Shown: positions 9,627 to 21,554, numbered from the stretch's first letter. The stretch: 64,000 nt of DNA from Deltaproteobacteria bacterium (GCA_016936575.1 JAFGXQ010000202.1:20959-84958), one strand, 5' to 3'. Numbers and translations: made by a program. The notes: a model not told the origin generated them from the sequence alone.

Positions 9627-10418
9627 ATGGCAGACATGGAAACGGGTTGGGTGTTGTTCACACTGGAAAAACAACAGTTCGGCATGCCCATTAAAAATTT
9701 ATTGCAAATGGTGGTTCTCGAAAACGTAACCACCCAGGCAACTGCTCCAGCGGTGGTGCGAGGACTGATCAAATTGCGCGATCGCGTGGTGCCGGTTGTA
9801 GACACGCGACAGTGCCTGGGGATGGAAACCAAACTGACGCAGATGCTTGAATTTGTGGATATGATGAATAGCCGAAAGCAGGATCACATCCGCTGGCTCG
9901 ATGAGTTGTTCGCTTCAGTGGAGGAAAACCGCGCCTTCACGTTGGCACGGGACCCTCACCAATGTGCGTTCGGAAAATGGTACAATGAGTTTGCTACTGA
10001 CAACGCCATTTTTGCAATGCACCTGACCAAATTTGATCAACCACATCGACGTATCCATCTCATCGCCGACCAAGTAGAAAATTTAATCGTCCACAACCGA
10101 ACAGATGAAGCGAAACGCCTGATTCAACAAACCCGTGACGGCGATCTGCACACCATGATTGAATTGTTCGACGGGGTGGAAGGAGTCCTGAAAGATGCCG
10201 AAAAAGAGATCGTGCTCGTCATGAATATGAAAGATCGGCTGCTCGGGTTTATTGTGGACGATGTGTACACGGTCAGGGATATCGCCAATGAATCCGTTCA
10301 AATGGTAGACAATATCGACATGATTCAAATCGATGGTGTCACCCGCGTGGCGAACGTCGACGGCATCACCAGCATCCTTCTTCAACCGGAAGAAATTTTT
10401 CACGGCGCGACCGTATAA
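9627..10418 (+). CDS. CheW-like chemotaxis coupling protein with an internal CZB (chemoreceptor zinc-binding) domain
   Basis: CheW-like start (FTLEKQQFGMPIKNLLQMV...VRGLIKLRDRVVPVVDTRQCLGM), CZB ligands HIRW...CAFGKWYNEF...H...PHRRIH, then CheW-like C-terminus (MKDRLLGFIVDDVYTVRDI). Confidence 0.82.
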   Translation: MADMETGWVLFTLEKQQFGMPIKNLLQMVVLENVTTQATAPAVVRGLIKLRDRVVPVVDTRQCLGMETKLTQMLEFVDMMNSRKQDHIRWLDELFASVEENRAFTLARDPHQCAFGKWYNEFATDNAIFAMHLTKFDQPHRRIHLIADQVENLIVHNRTDEAKRLIQQTRDGDLHTMIELFDGVEGVLKDAEKEIVLVMNMKDRLLGFIVDDVYTVRDIANESVQMVDNIDMIQIDGVTRVANVDGITSILLQPEEIFHGATV

Positions 10419-10744
10419 AAGGCGAGTTTTTTCATAATATTATGAGTTCGTTTCACCTACACTGTTACTTCTTTGTGAACAGAAAAAGAGTGTCTCTATT
10501 TGGTTGACAAGTGCCCTTCAGTGACGCATAAGAGGTACCTGTTTTGCGGACTGCTGCGTGCAACGCACAAGTTACACTATGTTTAGGAAACCAGCTGCCC
10601 GGAAAAAAACAGCGATGCCCCAAAGGTATCCATGCCAGGAAGAATTACTCGCTGGAACTGATACTGCTATCGCGCAAATGACACCGTTTTTGTCATTCAC
10701 GCGTGGCAAACTCTGTCTCCGGCAAAACAGATTATGAGGAACAA

Positions 10745-12043
10745 ATGAGCGTTCATCCCCTCGCACAATCTTTAAACGATACCCTCCGAAATGGAAATTC
10801 CATCGCATATACGCTTCTATCAGACAGGGGCAGGGGAATTTATTTTCCGTCCAAGGGCATTCTGGGTCAAAGCGCCGAAGCGCGTGGTAAAGAGATTAAC
10901 GCCACCATCGGTACCGCATTGGAAGATGACGGTTCTCCACTCACCCTCGGTTGTCTGGAAGAGATGGTTGAAGCCCCGAAAAGTGCGTTCCTGTACGCAC
11001 CCAGTTTCGGCAACCCGGAGTTGCGCGCGAAATGGAAGCAGATGTTGGTGCAGAAAAACCCATCTCTTGTCGAAAAAGCGTTCAGCACGCCGGTGGTATC
11101 TGCCGCGTTGACGCACGCGCTTTCTGTATCGGGCTACCTGTTTGCGAATCCGGGGGATGAAATCATTCTCCCCGATTTATACTGGGATAATTACGAGCTG
11201 CTGTTTCAACAGGGATACGGTGCTTCCTTTAAACTACACAACACATTTAAAGAGCACGGCTACGATATTGATGCGCTGGCAGCGGTGTTGACCGATGGGG
11301 GCATAGGAAAGAAAATTGTTTTGCTCAACTTCCCCAACAACCCCACCGGGTACACCCTTACCGATGCTGAGGCGCAGTCAATTGTAACAACGCTCATCGC
11401 CGCCGCAGATGCCGGCAATAAATTGCTTGTCCTGCTCGATGACGCCTATTTCGGACTGGTGTACAAAGACGGAATCACCCGTCAGTCGTTGTTTTCCGCA
11501 CTATGTAACGCGCACGAGAATATCCTGGCGGTTAAAATGGACGGCCCGACCAAAGAAGATTATGTGTGGGGATTTCGCGTGGGCTTCATGACGTTCGGTT
11601 TCAAGGGTGCGACCGAGGAACAGTATAAAGCGCTGGAAGCGAAAGCGGCCGGCACCGTTCGTGGTACCTTGTCAAATGTCCCCAACATTTCCCAGTCGCT
11701 TCTTCTCGCTGCGTACAACAAGGACGTATATGCAAGTCAGAAAGCCGATAAGTTCAATACACTGAAAACGCGATATGAAAAAATCGTCGATATTCTGAAT
11801 ACCCATTCCGAGTACGAAGAAAGTTTCGTTGCGATGCCTTTCAACTCTGGGTATTTCATGTGTGTCCGGCTGAAAGGGGCCGACCCCGAAAAGGTTCGAA
11901 CGCTTTTACTCGAGAAATACAGCACGGGCGTGATTGTTCTGGCGGGGCTGATTCGGCTGGCGTTTTCAGCGGTACCGTACGACAAGCTGGATGCACTGTT
12001 TCAAAATCTTCATAGCGCTGTTCAAGAGGTTGTTGCGAAATGA
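10745..12043 (+). CDS. PLP-dependent aminotransferase class I/II
   Basis: NFPNNPTGYTLT, LLDDAYFGLVY motifs; ATG at 10745. Confidence 0.85.
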   Translation: MSVHPLAQSLNDTLRNGNSIAYTLLSDRGRGIYFPSKGILGQSAEARGKEINATIGTALEDDGSPLTLGCLEEMVEAPKSAFLYAPSFGNPELRAKWKQMLVQKNPSLVEKAFSTPVVSAALTHALSVSGYLFANPGDEIILPDLYWDNYELLFQQGYGASFKLHNTFKEHGYDIDALAAVLTDGGIGKKIVLLNFPNNPTGYTLTDAEAQSIVTTLIAAADAGNKLLVLLDDAYFGLVYKDGITRQSLFSALCNAHENILAVKMDGPTKEDYVWGFRVGFMTFGFKGATEEQYKALEAKAAGTVRGTLSNVPNISQSLLLAAYNKDVYASQKADKFNTLKTRYEKIVDILNTHSEYEESFVAMPFNSGYFMCVRLKGADPEKVRTLLLEKYSTGVIVLAGLIRLAFSAVPYDKLDALFQNLHSAVQEVVAK

Positions 12044-12187
12044 GTTTCATCTCTTGCGTCGCGAGGAAGCGGCATTACATTGCTGCGGACATGATTTTCC
12101 AAAGCCCTTTTTTTATTATTAACAATTGGATGCAGCAGGCTGCAACCATTCACATGAGACTAGTACAACAAGTCAATGGAGGTTCTA

Positions 12188-13990
12188 ATGACCGTACCAA
12201 CGAAACACGCAAAACTGATTGCCTGGGTTAATGAAGTTGCTGAGATATGCAAACCCAATGCTGTAGAATGGTGTGACGGCTCCACCGCCGAATACGACCG
12301 TATGATTCAAATCTGTTTAGATGCCGGCACGGCGAAACAGCTCCCCAAAAAGCCCAATAGCGTTTTATTTCGCAGTGATCCCAGCGACGTTGCACGCGTT
12401 GAAAATCGCACCTACATCGCTGCTAAAACAAAAGAGGCCGCCGGTCCGACCAATAACTGGATTGATCCCACTGAATTGAAGACAACCATGAAGAAATTGT
12501 ACGATGGTTGTATGAAAGGCCGCACCATGTACGTGATCCCATTCTCAATGGGGCCGGTGGGCAGCCCCATTGCCAAAATCGGTATTGAGATCACTGACAG
12601 TCAATACGTTGTGGCCAATATGCACATCATGACCCGTGTAGGCACTAAAGTACTGGAGGTGTTGGGTGACGATGGCGAATACATCCCCTGCTGGCACTCT
12701 GTCGGCAAGCCGCTTGCTGAGGGAGAAGATGACGGCGGATTGTGGCCATGCGCGCCTCTTGAAGACAAATATATCAGCCACTTCCCTGAAACCCGCGAAA
12801 TCTGGTCGTACGGTTCCGGGTACGGCGGCAACGCACTTCTGGGCAAAAAATGTCTGGCGCTGCGAATCGCTTCCGCTCAGGCGCGGGACGAAGGCTGGCT
12901 AGCCGAGCATATGCTTATTTTAAAACTCACAAACCCCGAAGGTGAAGTGAAACACGTTGCCGGCGCCTTCCCGAGCGCATGCGGCAAGACCAACCTCGCG
13001 ATGCTTATTCCCACCATTCCCGGTTGGAAAGTGGAAACTGTCGGCGATGACATCGCGTGGATGAAATTCGGCGACGACGGTCGGCTGTATGCCATTAACC
13101 CTGAATCCGGTTTCTTCGGCGTGGCGCCGGGAACCAACGACAACTCCAACCCCAACGCGATGCGTTCGGTTGACAAAGATACTATCTTCACCAACGTTGC
13201 GTTGACTGAAGACGGCGATGTCTGGTGGGAAGACATCGGTTACGATGCGCCTGGCAAATTAATCGACTGGAAAGGTAATGAGTGGGAACAAGGCAAGGCC
13301 GAGGCTCCGGCCGCGCACCCCAATGCCCGTTTTACCGCGAAAGCATCGAACTGCCCGGCTATCGCCGACAATTGGGAAGACCCCGCGGGTGTACCAATTG
13401 ACGCATTCCTGTTCGGCGGTCGTCGTCCCTCCACCATTCCGTTGGTGCATCAGGCGAAAGACTGGAACCACGGCGTATTCATGGGCTCCATTGTTGGGTC
13501 TGAAATCACTGCCGCCGCTCTCGACCTGAAGGCAGGCACCATTCGCCGTGACCCCATGGCGATGCTGCCGTTCTGCGGGTACAACATGGGAGAATACTTT
13601 CAGCACTGGATTAACCTCGGCGCCAAAGCGGACCATTCCAAACTGCCGAAAATCTTTTTCGTCAACTGGTTCCGCAAAACCGCTGAAGGCAAATGGTTGT
13701 GGCCGGGCTACGGCGAAAACTCCCGTGTTCTTGCATGGATTTTCGATCAATGCAAAGGCGATACCAGCAAATCCGTTGATACCCCCATCGGTATCATGCC
13801 CAGCATTGATGGAATCGAACGTCCCGAAGGCGTAACCGAAGAAGATATGAAAGAGCTCCTGGCCGTTGACGTCGAAGGATGGAAAAAAGAGCTGGCTGAC
13901 ATCGAAGCCAATCATTATCCGAAATTCGGTGACAAACTGCCGAAAGAACTGAAAGATCAGATTGCGGCACTGAAAGAACGTTTAGGTTAA
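12188..13990 (+). CDS. pckG: Phosphoenolpyruvate carboxykinase (GTP)
   Basis: [43 protein letters not shown] before ATG at 12188. Confidence 0.97.
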   Translation: MTVPTKHAKLIAWVNEVAEICKPNAVEWCDGSTAEYDRMIQICLDAGTAKQLPKKPNSVLFRSDPSDVARVENRTYIAAKTKEAAGPTNNWIDPTELKTTMKKLYDGCMKGRTMYVIPFSMGPVGSPIAKIGIEITDSQYVVANMHIMTRVGTKVLEVLGDDGEYIPCWHSVGKPLAEGEDDGGLWPCAPLEDKYISHFPETREIWSYGSGYGGNALLGKKCLALRIASAQARDEGWLAEHMLILKLTNPEGEVKHVAGAFPSACGKTNLAMLIPTIPGWKVETVGDDIAWMKFGDDGRLYAINPESGFFGVAPGTNDNSNPNAMRSVDKDTIFTNVALTEDGDVWWEDIGYDAPGKLIDWKGNEWEQGKAEAPAAHPNARFTAKASNCPAIADNWEDPAGVPIDAFLFGGRRPSTIPLVHQAKDWNHGVFMGSIVGSEITAAALDLKAGTIRRDPMAMLPFCGYNMGEYFQHWINLGAKADHSKLPKIFFVNWFRKTAEGKWLWPGYGENSRVLAWIFDQCKGDTSKSVDTPIGIMPSIDGIERPEGVTEEDMKELLAVDVEGWKKELADIEANHYPKFGDKLPKELKDQIAALKERLG

Positions 13991-14146
13991 CGGTCAACTT
14001 TTTCTTCAAATCTTCCATCCTATTTGCGTTTTCCATTAATTTCAGTGTAATATTTCAGTTACATCTGAGCGGATGTTATCTGAATCAAACAGATACCACC
14101 TTGTCAGATCGAGTTGCCAATCTTACATTAATAAGGGGAGGGCATC

Positions 14147-14422
14147 ATGAATAAGTTTCATTCAAAGCCGTTTGGAACACCGAGAAAAATTACCAACCTT
14201 TCGAAAGGTGTGCATGTTAAACAGCGAACTGACGCTGCTGTATCTCGTAGTTCACTTCTGGATTCAGCCAGGCAGTGTGGAACGCGGTTAGGTCCCGAAA
14301 AAAGAAGTCGTTTTTCCAATCTCCCCGATATGGTGGTCGTACCGACAGACCGTCAGGATGCGTGGAGCGTATTCGAAGAAATGCTCTACGAACAGGATTG
14401 CCGATTTTCAAGCGGCGAATAA
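14147..14422 (+). CDS. Small hypothetical protein
   Basis: 91-codon ORF with strong RBS (AAGGGGAGGGCATCATG); no recognised domain. Confidence 0.5.
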   Translation: MNKFHSKPFGTPRKITNLSKGVHVKQRTDAAVSRSSLLDSARQCGTRLGPEKRSRFSNLPDMVVVPTDRQDAWSVFEEMLYEQDCRFSSGE

Positions 14423-14454
14423 ATTTTCGGTAGCCATTTCCCTGATACTCAGAT

Positions 14455-16887
14455 TCATGAATGATACGGCAGTTTGATAGTAAACATCGTAAACTGCCCA
14501 GGGCTGGAATCGACCTCCAATCTCCCACCGTGATTCTCTGAAATGATAAAGTAAGAAACGCTCATTCCCAATCCGGTACCTTTTCCAACCCCCTTGGTTG
14601 AAAAAAACGGTTCGAACACGCGCTTTGTTTGCACCTCCGGCATTCCCACACCGTTATCCTGAATCTGAATCACCGCCCAATCCTCGCCTTCTGTTGTCAC
14701 GCGCAGAAGAAACGTTGGTGCTTCGTTTTCGATATAGGTTTTGTTTCGCATGGCGTCCGCTCCGTTTTGAAGAATATTGAGCAGCACTTGTTGAATTTTG
14801 CTTGGGTAGCAGCGTACCGCGCCCAACGTGTCGTCATACTCCCGAATAATTCGTATTTTTCGAAAATCAAAATTTTCTTTAAAATCAAAATCATTCGCTG
14901 CCAGGAGAACAGTACGGTCGACCAATTCCTGCAACCGCACCCACTGTGATTCTGCTCCTTCCTGCCGGGCGAAACTCAACATGTCCCGCACAATTTGCGC
15001 CGCTCGGGTCCCTGCGTTCGCAATCAGAAACAGCAACCGTTCTACCTTGTGACGTTGCAGATACCGCTGCACCGCTTCGAATGATGTTTGCTCCTCTGCT
15101 GCGATCTGTTTATTTTTCGGCGTATCATCCACCAACCGTGATTTCAGCAATTCGGCATTTTGAAGAATTCCGGCCAACGGATTATTGATTTCATGCGCCA
15201 ACCCCGCAGCGAGTCCACCCACAGACATCATCTTCTCAGATTGAACCATCAACTGTTCCATTCGCGTTTTCTCCGTAATATCGCGAACCACCACTAGATT
15301 ATAATTGTGATTTTCAACCTGAATATTTCGGCAGGTCACCAATACATTGTGCGGCGTATTCCCTTTACCGCGATGAACCGATTCAAAATGGGAGACAGTG
15401 TCTCCTTCTACCGCTTCAATGTATTTTTCTTCATCCACTTCACCCATCAGCAATGCTGAAATCGACATCGACGCGAACTCATCACGGCTGTATCCGAGCG
15501 ATTCGTATGCGGCTGTATTAAATTCGGAAATGGTGTTATCTGTCGTGCTGATTAGCCAAATCGACTCCCCCGCCGCTTCGAAGATACTCCGAAACCGTTT
15601 TTCACTTTCCTGCAGGTTCGCTTTTGATACTTTGATAGAGTCAATCATATGGTTGATGGTGTTGGTCAATGTAATAATTTCATCTGCGCCCTTAACGTCC
15701 ATTTTACGAATCGGCAGTCCATCCACACCGGTATTGCTCACCGCACGTGCCAACTGAAGCAACGGCCCTGAAAAACTGCGCGCGAGCCATCCTGCCAGAA
15801 GCAGGCTCAACACGATAATCCCCATGGAAAACCAAATGATGGAATTCGTTAATGCCGTCACGCGCTTTTCAAAATCATCTTTGTAAATCGACACCGCGAT
15901 ATACCACCCCAACGGCGGAAAATGAGTGACAAAAATCTTTTTTTCATACTTGTAGACGCCTCTGGCGGAGTCCTTGTCCCACAGGTATACCATCGACTTT
16001 GATGGTGTGAAGGCGGCGGCTTTCATCTTTTTTACCAGGCTCTCACCTGTTGTCGCGTCGCGAAGCCCGCTTAAATCCTGGTGCACCATATTCGGGTGAA
16101 CCAGCATGATATTCTTTTCATTGAATATAAAGAAATACCCTTCATCGCCAATCTTTTGTTTCGATATGGCATCGTTCAGCTCCGTAATCACCGCGTCTAC
16201 CCGTTTGGCCGCTTCTTTCTCGATGTCGTCCACATACACACCGGTGCCGATAATAAAGTTCCAGGGCTGAAACATGCGAACATATGAAACTTTAGGTTGT
16301 TCTTCAGTCAAGCCAATCGGAGTCGGTTTGGGCCAGCGATAGTGTACATATCCTTCCCCATGCCGGCGGCAGATATCGATAAACGCATGAAATAAATTCT
16401 GATTGGTATCAATTACACAGTTGTATTCAGGGGAAAGCAATGTCTTCCCTTCCAGCGCCGGCATGGTGGGATGCATGATCAGCGTGGGATTCTCCTTGTC
16501 GGTGTTGTTCACCCAGAAATAGCCGACACCACCGTCATAACGAAGCATTTCAATGTCAGACAGCGCCGACATCTGCGCATCTTGTTCGGTTAATTTGCCT
16601 GAAAGATACTGGTTGTAACGCGTGATTACCAGACTGTATGCCATGTCCACCAGATTTCGGATCTCTGCCTTGCGTCGATCAAGCACTGCGGTTTTATAAT
16701 ACACAATACTTTTGTGTTCCATTTCCACAAAGTTCCGGGTCGAGGCAAGCAGATTCAACGCGTTTTCTTCGAGGGTATTCTGCAACGCCTGTTCCGCCTT
16801 CCGCTGCACCATCACCGCAATAACAGTGGTCGTTAGGGTAACAATCCCGAAAGCAAATACCAGCATTCTGAACCGAAGCGTTCTCAC
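14455..16887 (-). CDS. Sensor histidine kinase (tandem Cache-like sensor, HAMP, PAS, HisKA, HATPase_c)
   Basis: Two Cache-like repeats (GYFWVNN..., GYFFIFNEKN...), H-box GLAHEINNPLAGI, N-box LLNILQNGADAM, G-boxes DNGVGM and GKGTGLGMSV. Confidence 0.93.
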   Translation of the reverse strand: MRTLRFRMLVFAFGIVTLTTTVIAVMVQRKAEQALQNTLEENALNLLASTRNFVEMEHKSIVYYKTAVLDRRKAEIRNLVDMAYSLVITRYNQYLSGKLTEQDAQMSALSDIEMLRYDGGVGYFWVNNTDKENPTLIMHPTMPALEGKTLLSPEYNCVIDTNQNLFHAFIDICRRHGEGYVHYRWPKPTPIGLTEEQPKVSYVRMFQPWNFIIGTGVYVDDIEKEAAKRVDAVITELNDAISKQKIGDEGYFFIFNEKNIMLVHPNMVHQDLSGLRDATTGESLVKKMKAAAFTPSKSMVYLWDKDSARGVYKYEKKIFVTHFPPLGWYIAVSIYKDDFEKRVTALTNSIIWFSMGIIVLSLLLAGWLARSFSGPLLQLARAVSNTGVDGLPIRKMDVKGADEIITLTNTINHMIDSIKVSKANLQESEKRFRSIFEAAGESIWLISTTDNTISEFNTAAYESLGYSRDEFASMSISALLMGEVDEEKYIEAVEGDTVSHFESVHRGKGNTPHNVLVTCRNIQVENHNYNLVVVRDITEKTRMEQLMVQSEKMMSVGGLAAGLAHEINNPLAGILQNAELLKSRLVDDTPKNKQIAAEEQTSFEAVQRYLQRHKVERLLFLIANAGTRAAQIVRDMLSFARQEGAESQWVRLQELVDRTVLLAANDFDFKENFDFRKIRIIREYDDTLGAVRCYPSKIQQVLLNILQNGADAMRNKTYIENEAPTFLLRVTTEGEDWAVIQIQDNGVGMPEVQTKRVFEPFFSTKGVGKGTGLGMSVSYFIISENHGGRLEVDSSPGQFTMFTIKLPYHS

Positions 16888-17052
16888 CTGCGTATCTCTC
16901 TATCTTTCTTTTTTTTATAATTGAACGTTAATTCGTGTTCACCCTATAAATGTACATGAAAAACCGTTGTGAACAATCGAAGTGGGCAGTCACGAAAATG
17001 ATGGTTCTTTTATCTGGGTTGTCTTACAAAGAATCAATGAAAGGACGAAGCC

Positions 17053-18432
17053 ATGACGCAACGAATTGTTGACATCCTTCACGAAGTTGAACCCAGAGAA
17101 AACATTGAGGTGGATGGTTGGATTCAGACGGTACGTACCTCCAAGTCCGTCACCTTTTTTGAAATCGGAGACGGCTCCTGCATCCAGAATCTTCAGGCGG
17201 TCGCTTCTGTGGAGCTGAGCAATTATGACGCACTGCAGAAAGTGCAAACCGGCAGCGCTGTGCATATCGTCGGGAAACTGGTCGCTTCGCCGGCCAAGGG
17301 GCAGAAATGGGAACTTCACATTTCTGAGATGAACGTGTTGGGAACAGTGGACGAAGATTATCCGCTTCAGAAGAAACGACATTCATTCGAGTTCCTGCGT
17401 ACCGTTGCCCATGTGCGGCCACGCGCGCGCACATTCGGTGCAGTGTTCAGAGTACGGCATGCCCTGCAAATGGCCGTGCACCGATTTTTTGATGATCGGG
17501 GATTTATCCAGGTCCACACCCCCATCATTACCGGTTCCGACTGCGAGGGTGCCGGGCAGATGTTTCGTGTCACCACCCTCGACATGAACGCGCCCCCTCG
17601 ACATGATGGGTCGATTGACTACTCACAGGACTTTTTCGGCAAAGAAACCTCTCTCACGGTAAGCGGCCAATTGGAAGGAGAAATATTCGCGCTGGCGTTT
17701 AAAAACATTTATACATTCGGTCCAACCTTCCGCGCCGAGAATTCGCACACAGCAAGGCATGCCGCAGAGTTCTGGATGATTGAACCGGAAATGGCGTTTT
17801 GCGACCTTTCCAGAGACCAGCAAGTTGCCGAGGACTTCATCAAATATATTGTCACTCAAGTACTGGAACGCTGTAGCGACGATATCGACTTTTTCGATCA
17901 GTGGATTGACAAAGGTTTGCGAGAAAAACTTGAGTCGCTGGTGAATTCATCGTTTGAAACACTTCCGTATACCGAGGCCGTATCACTGCTTGAAAAATCC
18001 AAACAGAAATTCGAATATCCGATTAAGTGGGGGCTCGATTTACAAAGTGAACACGAACGGTTCCTGACCGAGCAGTTGATTCAGAAACCGGTTTTCGTCA
18101 TCGACTATCCACGTGACATTAAAGCATTTTATATGCGGCTGAACGACGATGAGAAAACGGTGGCGGCAATGGACTTGCTGGTTCCAAAAGTGGGAGAAAT
18201 CATCGGCGGTTCCCAACGGGAGGAACGCATTGACGTGTTGGATGCGCAGTTGCAATACTTTGATTTGTCCCCTGTTGACTACTGGTGGTATCGGGACTTG
18301 CGGCGTTTCGGAGGGGTTGCCCACGCCGGATTCGGCCTCGGATTCGAACGCGCATTAATGTACATTACCGGCATGCAGAATATCCGTGATGTGATTCCGT
18401 TCTCCAGAACCCCGGGCAGCGCCGACTTCTAA
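17053..18432 (+). CDS. asnS: Asparagine--tRNA ligase
   Basis: Class II aaRS motifs ([81 protein letters not shown]). Confidence 0.96.
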   Translation: MTQRIVDILHEVEPRENIEVDGWIQTVRTSKSVTFFEIGDGSCIQNLQAVASVELSNYDALQKVQTGSAVHIVGKLVASPAKGQKWELHISEMNVLGTVDEDYPLQKKRHSFEFLRTVAHVRPRARTFGAVFRVRHALQMAVHRFFDDRGFIQVHTPIITGSDCEGAGQMFRVTTLDMNAPPRHDGSIDYSQDFFGKETSLTVSGQLEGEIFALAFKNIYTFGPTFRAENSHTARHAAEFWMIEPEMAFCDLSRDQQVAEDFIKYIVTQVLERCSDDIDFFDQWIDKGLREKLESLVNSSFETLPYTEAVSLLEKSKQKFEYPIKWGLDLQSEHERFLTEQLIQKPVFVIDYPRDIKAFYMRLNDDEKTVAAMDLLVPKVGEIIGGSQREERIDVLDAQLQYFDLSPVDYWWYRDLRRFGGVAHAGFGLGFERALMYITGMQNIRDVIPFSRTPGSADF

Positions 18433-18571
18433 AATATATCCTGCCTGCCATTCATGACCGAATGATGACACACCTGACACAACGATTACGTTTTCCTGAC
18501 AACTTCGCGATATAAGGTGTGTATATTCTGCAATGAGATACATATTTCATTTACAAAAGGACGCGTCACCG

Positions 18572-19222
18572 ATGTGTAATACCGTGGAATACACCTTCGA
18601 AGGTCAAAGCATCAAGGAAGAAATCGCAAACAGTGTCACCCATGGTGTCGGTGCGTTGTTATCTCTCGCCGCCACCGCGGTTCTCGTGGTATTCGCCGCA
18701 ATCGAGGGAGATGCCTTGAAGATAGTGGGCGTTTCAATTTTCGGTGCTACCCTGGTCATATTATACACCGCTTCAACCTTGTATCATGGGATACAGAAAC
18801 CGCGCGTGAAGCATCTCTTTCATATTTTTGACCACAGTGCCATTTTCACGCTCATTGCCGGCACCTATACGCCGATTACACTTTGCGCCATCCGCGGGGA
18901 GTGGGGCTGGTCTCTATTCGGTGTGGCGTGGGGACTTGCCGTGCTCGGGGTGATTGCCACGGCCATCTTTTTCGAGCGGGCGCGTGTTCTCAGTTTGATT
19001 TTGTATATCGCAATGGGCTGGATGGTTCTTGTTACCGGTCCCAGACTGCTGAGCGCACTCTCCGGAATTGAGCTGATGTGGCTGATCAGCGGCGGTTTGT
19101 TGTATACACTGGGGGTGTACTTTTATAGGAAAAAGACGCTTCTTTATCATCATATGATATGGCATCTGTTTGTGCTTGCCGGCAGCACCTGCCACTTCTT
19201 TATGTTGCTTTCCATCGAATAA
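18572..19222 (+). CDS. Hemolysin III / PAQR family membrane protein
   Basis: EEIANSVTHGVGALLS, YHGIQKPRVKHLFHIFDHSAIFTLIAGTYTP, ILYIAMGWMV. Confidence 0.92.
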   Translation: MCNTVEYTFEGQSIKEEIANSVTHGVGALLSLAATAVLVVFAAIEGDALKIVGVSIFGATLVILYTASTLYHGIQKPRVKHLFHIFDHSAIFTLIAGTYTPITLCAIRGEWGWSLFGVAWGLAVLGVIATAIFFERARVLSLILYIAMGWMVLVTGPRLLSALSGIELMWLISGGLLYTLGVYFYRKKTLLYHHMIWHLFVLAGSTCHFFMLLSIE

Positions 19223-19366
19223 GCCGCTCATAACAAGCAAAAATCGCAATCATTTTTTGCAAATGCGTACCATCACATCTCTGACACAATTTCTTTTCCC
19301 GAATGTCACAAAGCAACAACCTGAGACTATGTTGCACACAAATCCAACACAGAAAGGAAGACAGTA

Positions 19367-20800
19367 ATGGGAAAATTCTGGTTTTATATGTTGGGCGTAC
19401 TCACAATCTTAATTGTACTTCAGCCCGCCTGTTCAGAAAACGCCGGCACGGACACCATGTCTGACGGAGACGCGGACTCAGATAGTGATTCTGATGGAGA
19501 TGGAGATTCTGACGGAGACGGAGATTCGGATGGAGACGCCGATTCGGATTCTGACAGCGACTCGGATTCTGATAGCGATACGGATTCCGATACCGACTCA
19601 GACTCGGATACCGACGCGGATGCTGACACCGACTCAGACTCCGATACCGACTCAGATTCGGATACCGACTCGGACTCTGACACCGACTCAGATACCGATT
19701 CGGACTCAGACTCCGACGCCGATTCAGACTCGGACACCGACTCAGACTCGGACACCGACGCAGACTCCGACACCGACTCAGATTCCGACGGAGACTGCGC
19801 CTACGATTGTGTTGCCAGTGAATGGTCTTGCACCGGCGACACCCAATTCGGTGGGCTTGGCGGCGTTATCGTAGCTGAAACCCCTTGCACACCGACACCG
19901 GAAAACGGCTGGAGTTCAATTTGCTGCAACGCAACCGGGACTAGTGACGGTGATACGGATACAGATACGGATTCCGACACCGACGCAGACACGGACGCGG
20001 ACTCCGATTCCGATAGCGACTGCGATTCATCCATGAATGATTTCAGTTTCTTTGTTGTCAGTCTGAATGCCGTGTTGACTATGTCCGGAAGCAGCGATGG
20101 TTTCGGCGGCAATCTCGGGGGACGTGCCGGCGCAGATGCCATGTGTCAGCAGCTTGCGGAAGAGAAAGGGTCATGCAGACAGTGGAGGGCCTTCCTTAGT
20201 GTTACAGAATCAACGGACGGGACATCCATCAACGCGATTGAACGAATCGGTGACGGCCCCTGGTATGGTCTGGATTGCCAGAACAATTACGGCGAGGGCG
20301 GTGTAGGCGAAGTAGCGAACCCCATCGTAAACGCCGATGTCTGTGACTTCATGCTGCTTTCAAATGATATCGCTGGGCTTCAAAACAGACGCCCTGCCGG
20401 ATCCAGCGAAGTGGTATGGAGCTACTCATGGGCCGACTGGACCTTCAGCAACTGCCTCACTACCGAAAACGGCGTTTGCAATCACGCCCTCGGCGACCTG
20501 GACACCCACGACACCATCACCGGATCGGATAGAAGCGGAAATCTGATCAGCACAGATCAGGCCAAAACCTGTAACAACTGGACCAGTTCGGACAGCAGCC
20601 TGACCAATATTACAATCGGGCACTCATGGCCGAGAAATAACGACACGAATAACGACGATTCAGCACACTGGATTTATGCACATACGACAAACAGTTGCGG
20701 CGCGGGTATTAACACCACAGATGCACACGGCTTGCCCGGAATCGGCGGAGAAGGCGGCTACGGCGCGTGGTACTGTTTTGCCTACGACAGTGTAGACTGA
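19367..20800 (+). CDS. Lipoprotein with long Asp-Ser-type repeats and C-terminal DUF1554-like (C-type-lectin-like) domain
   Basis: Signal peptide/lipobox [11 protein letters not shown]; (DSD/DTD)n stretch; C-terminal [51 protein letters not shown]. Confidence 0.75.
   Translation: MGKFWFYMLGVLTILIVLQPACSENAGTDTMSDGDADSDSDSDGDGDSDGDGDSDGDADSDSDSDSDSDSDTDSDTDSDSDTDADADTDSDSDTDSDSDTDSDSDTDSDTDSDSDSDADSDSDTDSDSDTDADSDTDSDSDGDCAYDCVASEWSCTGDTQFGGLGGVIVAETPCTPTPENGWSSICCNATGTSDGDTDTDTDSDTDADTDADSDSDSDCDSSMNDFSFFVVSLNAVLTMSGSSDGFGGNLGGRAGADAMCQQLAEEKGSCRQWRAFLSVTESTDGTSINAIERIGDGPWYGLDCQNNYGEGGVGEVANPIVNADVCDFMLLSNDIAGLQNRRPAGSSEVVWSYSWADWTFSNCLTTENGVCNHALGDLDTHDTITGSDRSGNLISTDQAKTCNNWTSSDSSLTNITIGHSWPRNNDTNNDDSAHWIYAHTTNSCGAGINTTDAHGLPGIGGEGGYGAWYCFAYDSVD
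19460..19797 (+). repeat. In-frame Asp-Ser/Thr/Gly/Ala coding repeat (6-nt period, GAYNNN)
   Basis: Continuous gaY-tcN/acN/gcN/ggN hexamers read directly. Confidence 0.95.
19944..20028 (+). repeat. Second, shorter Asp-Ser/Thr/Ala repeat in the same lipoprotein
   Basis: [26 protein letters not shown]. Confidence 0.9.
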
Positions 20801-21554
20801 CCTATTCCTGTCCCTTGAGTCCGCGGTTTTTAAAAACCCCGTAAACATCCGATAGAACTTTTTTCACTCCGCTTTGGTATTTCAGCAGAATTTTGCGATG
20901 GTTTTGCTTCGTGATTATCATATGGTATGAACGATTGGTTGTTCGTCATGAGTAATCTCTTTTACATTGTTCGTCGGTTTACGCTGCGGAAAAACAGACT
21001 GTGGCGATATGAAACTGTATTTGAATTCGCTCACCTCCTGAACGCTTTCCTCCCGCTCACAATCTCACTGGGAATCGTCATCGGGCATGCTCCCCTTTCT
21101 TCTTTTCCGGTTGATTGCCCCGCGGTTGTTTCCGCAACCAACGCACGAAACAGTTCCAGTTTTGGGTTTTTCATACGACAGGGCGCTGCGTCAGGCCTGC
21201 TGGAATCAGGGAAACCTCAACCAAGCCCGTTGGAAAAAACGGCCATCACGGTTCTCCTTCATCCGTTCTTCGCTGTTGCCCGACCGATAGGGCTTTCAAT
21301 TTTGGGAACGTTTGCTATTGCGAACTCTTACAAAGTGCAAATAGATCATTCCCGAGCCCCCCCTCAGGCAACCACTTAAAAAGCGTAACGTAAAAATAAC
21401 GTCGGTTGTTGAATCGCGTGTCCGCATAGATGGACGCGTCGTTTCTGTAGCCACGCTTGACAAAATAGACGTATGACGATTTTTTTAGATAATGTGAAAA
21501 CAAATCGGATGCCCTGATTTTTCAGACGGCATTGCTACAACAAAGAGTAAATCA

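Noticed and set aside
19420-19773. Antisense ORF encoding (SE)n repeats over the Asp-Ser tract
   Set aside because: Trivial complement of the GAY-TCN repeat; no start context or domain, and the plus-strand lipoprotein explains it.
20927-21379. 150-aa plus-strand ORF
   Set aside because: No domain or good RBS; conflicts with the other protein-like frame in the same interval, so not called as CDS.
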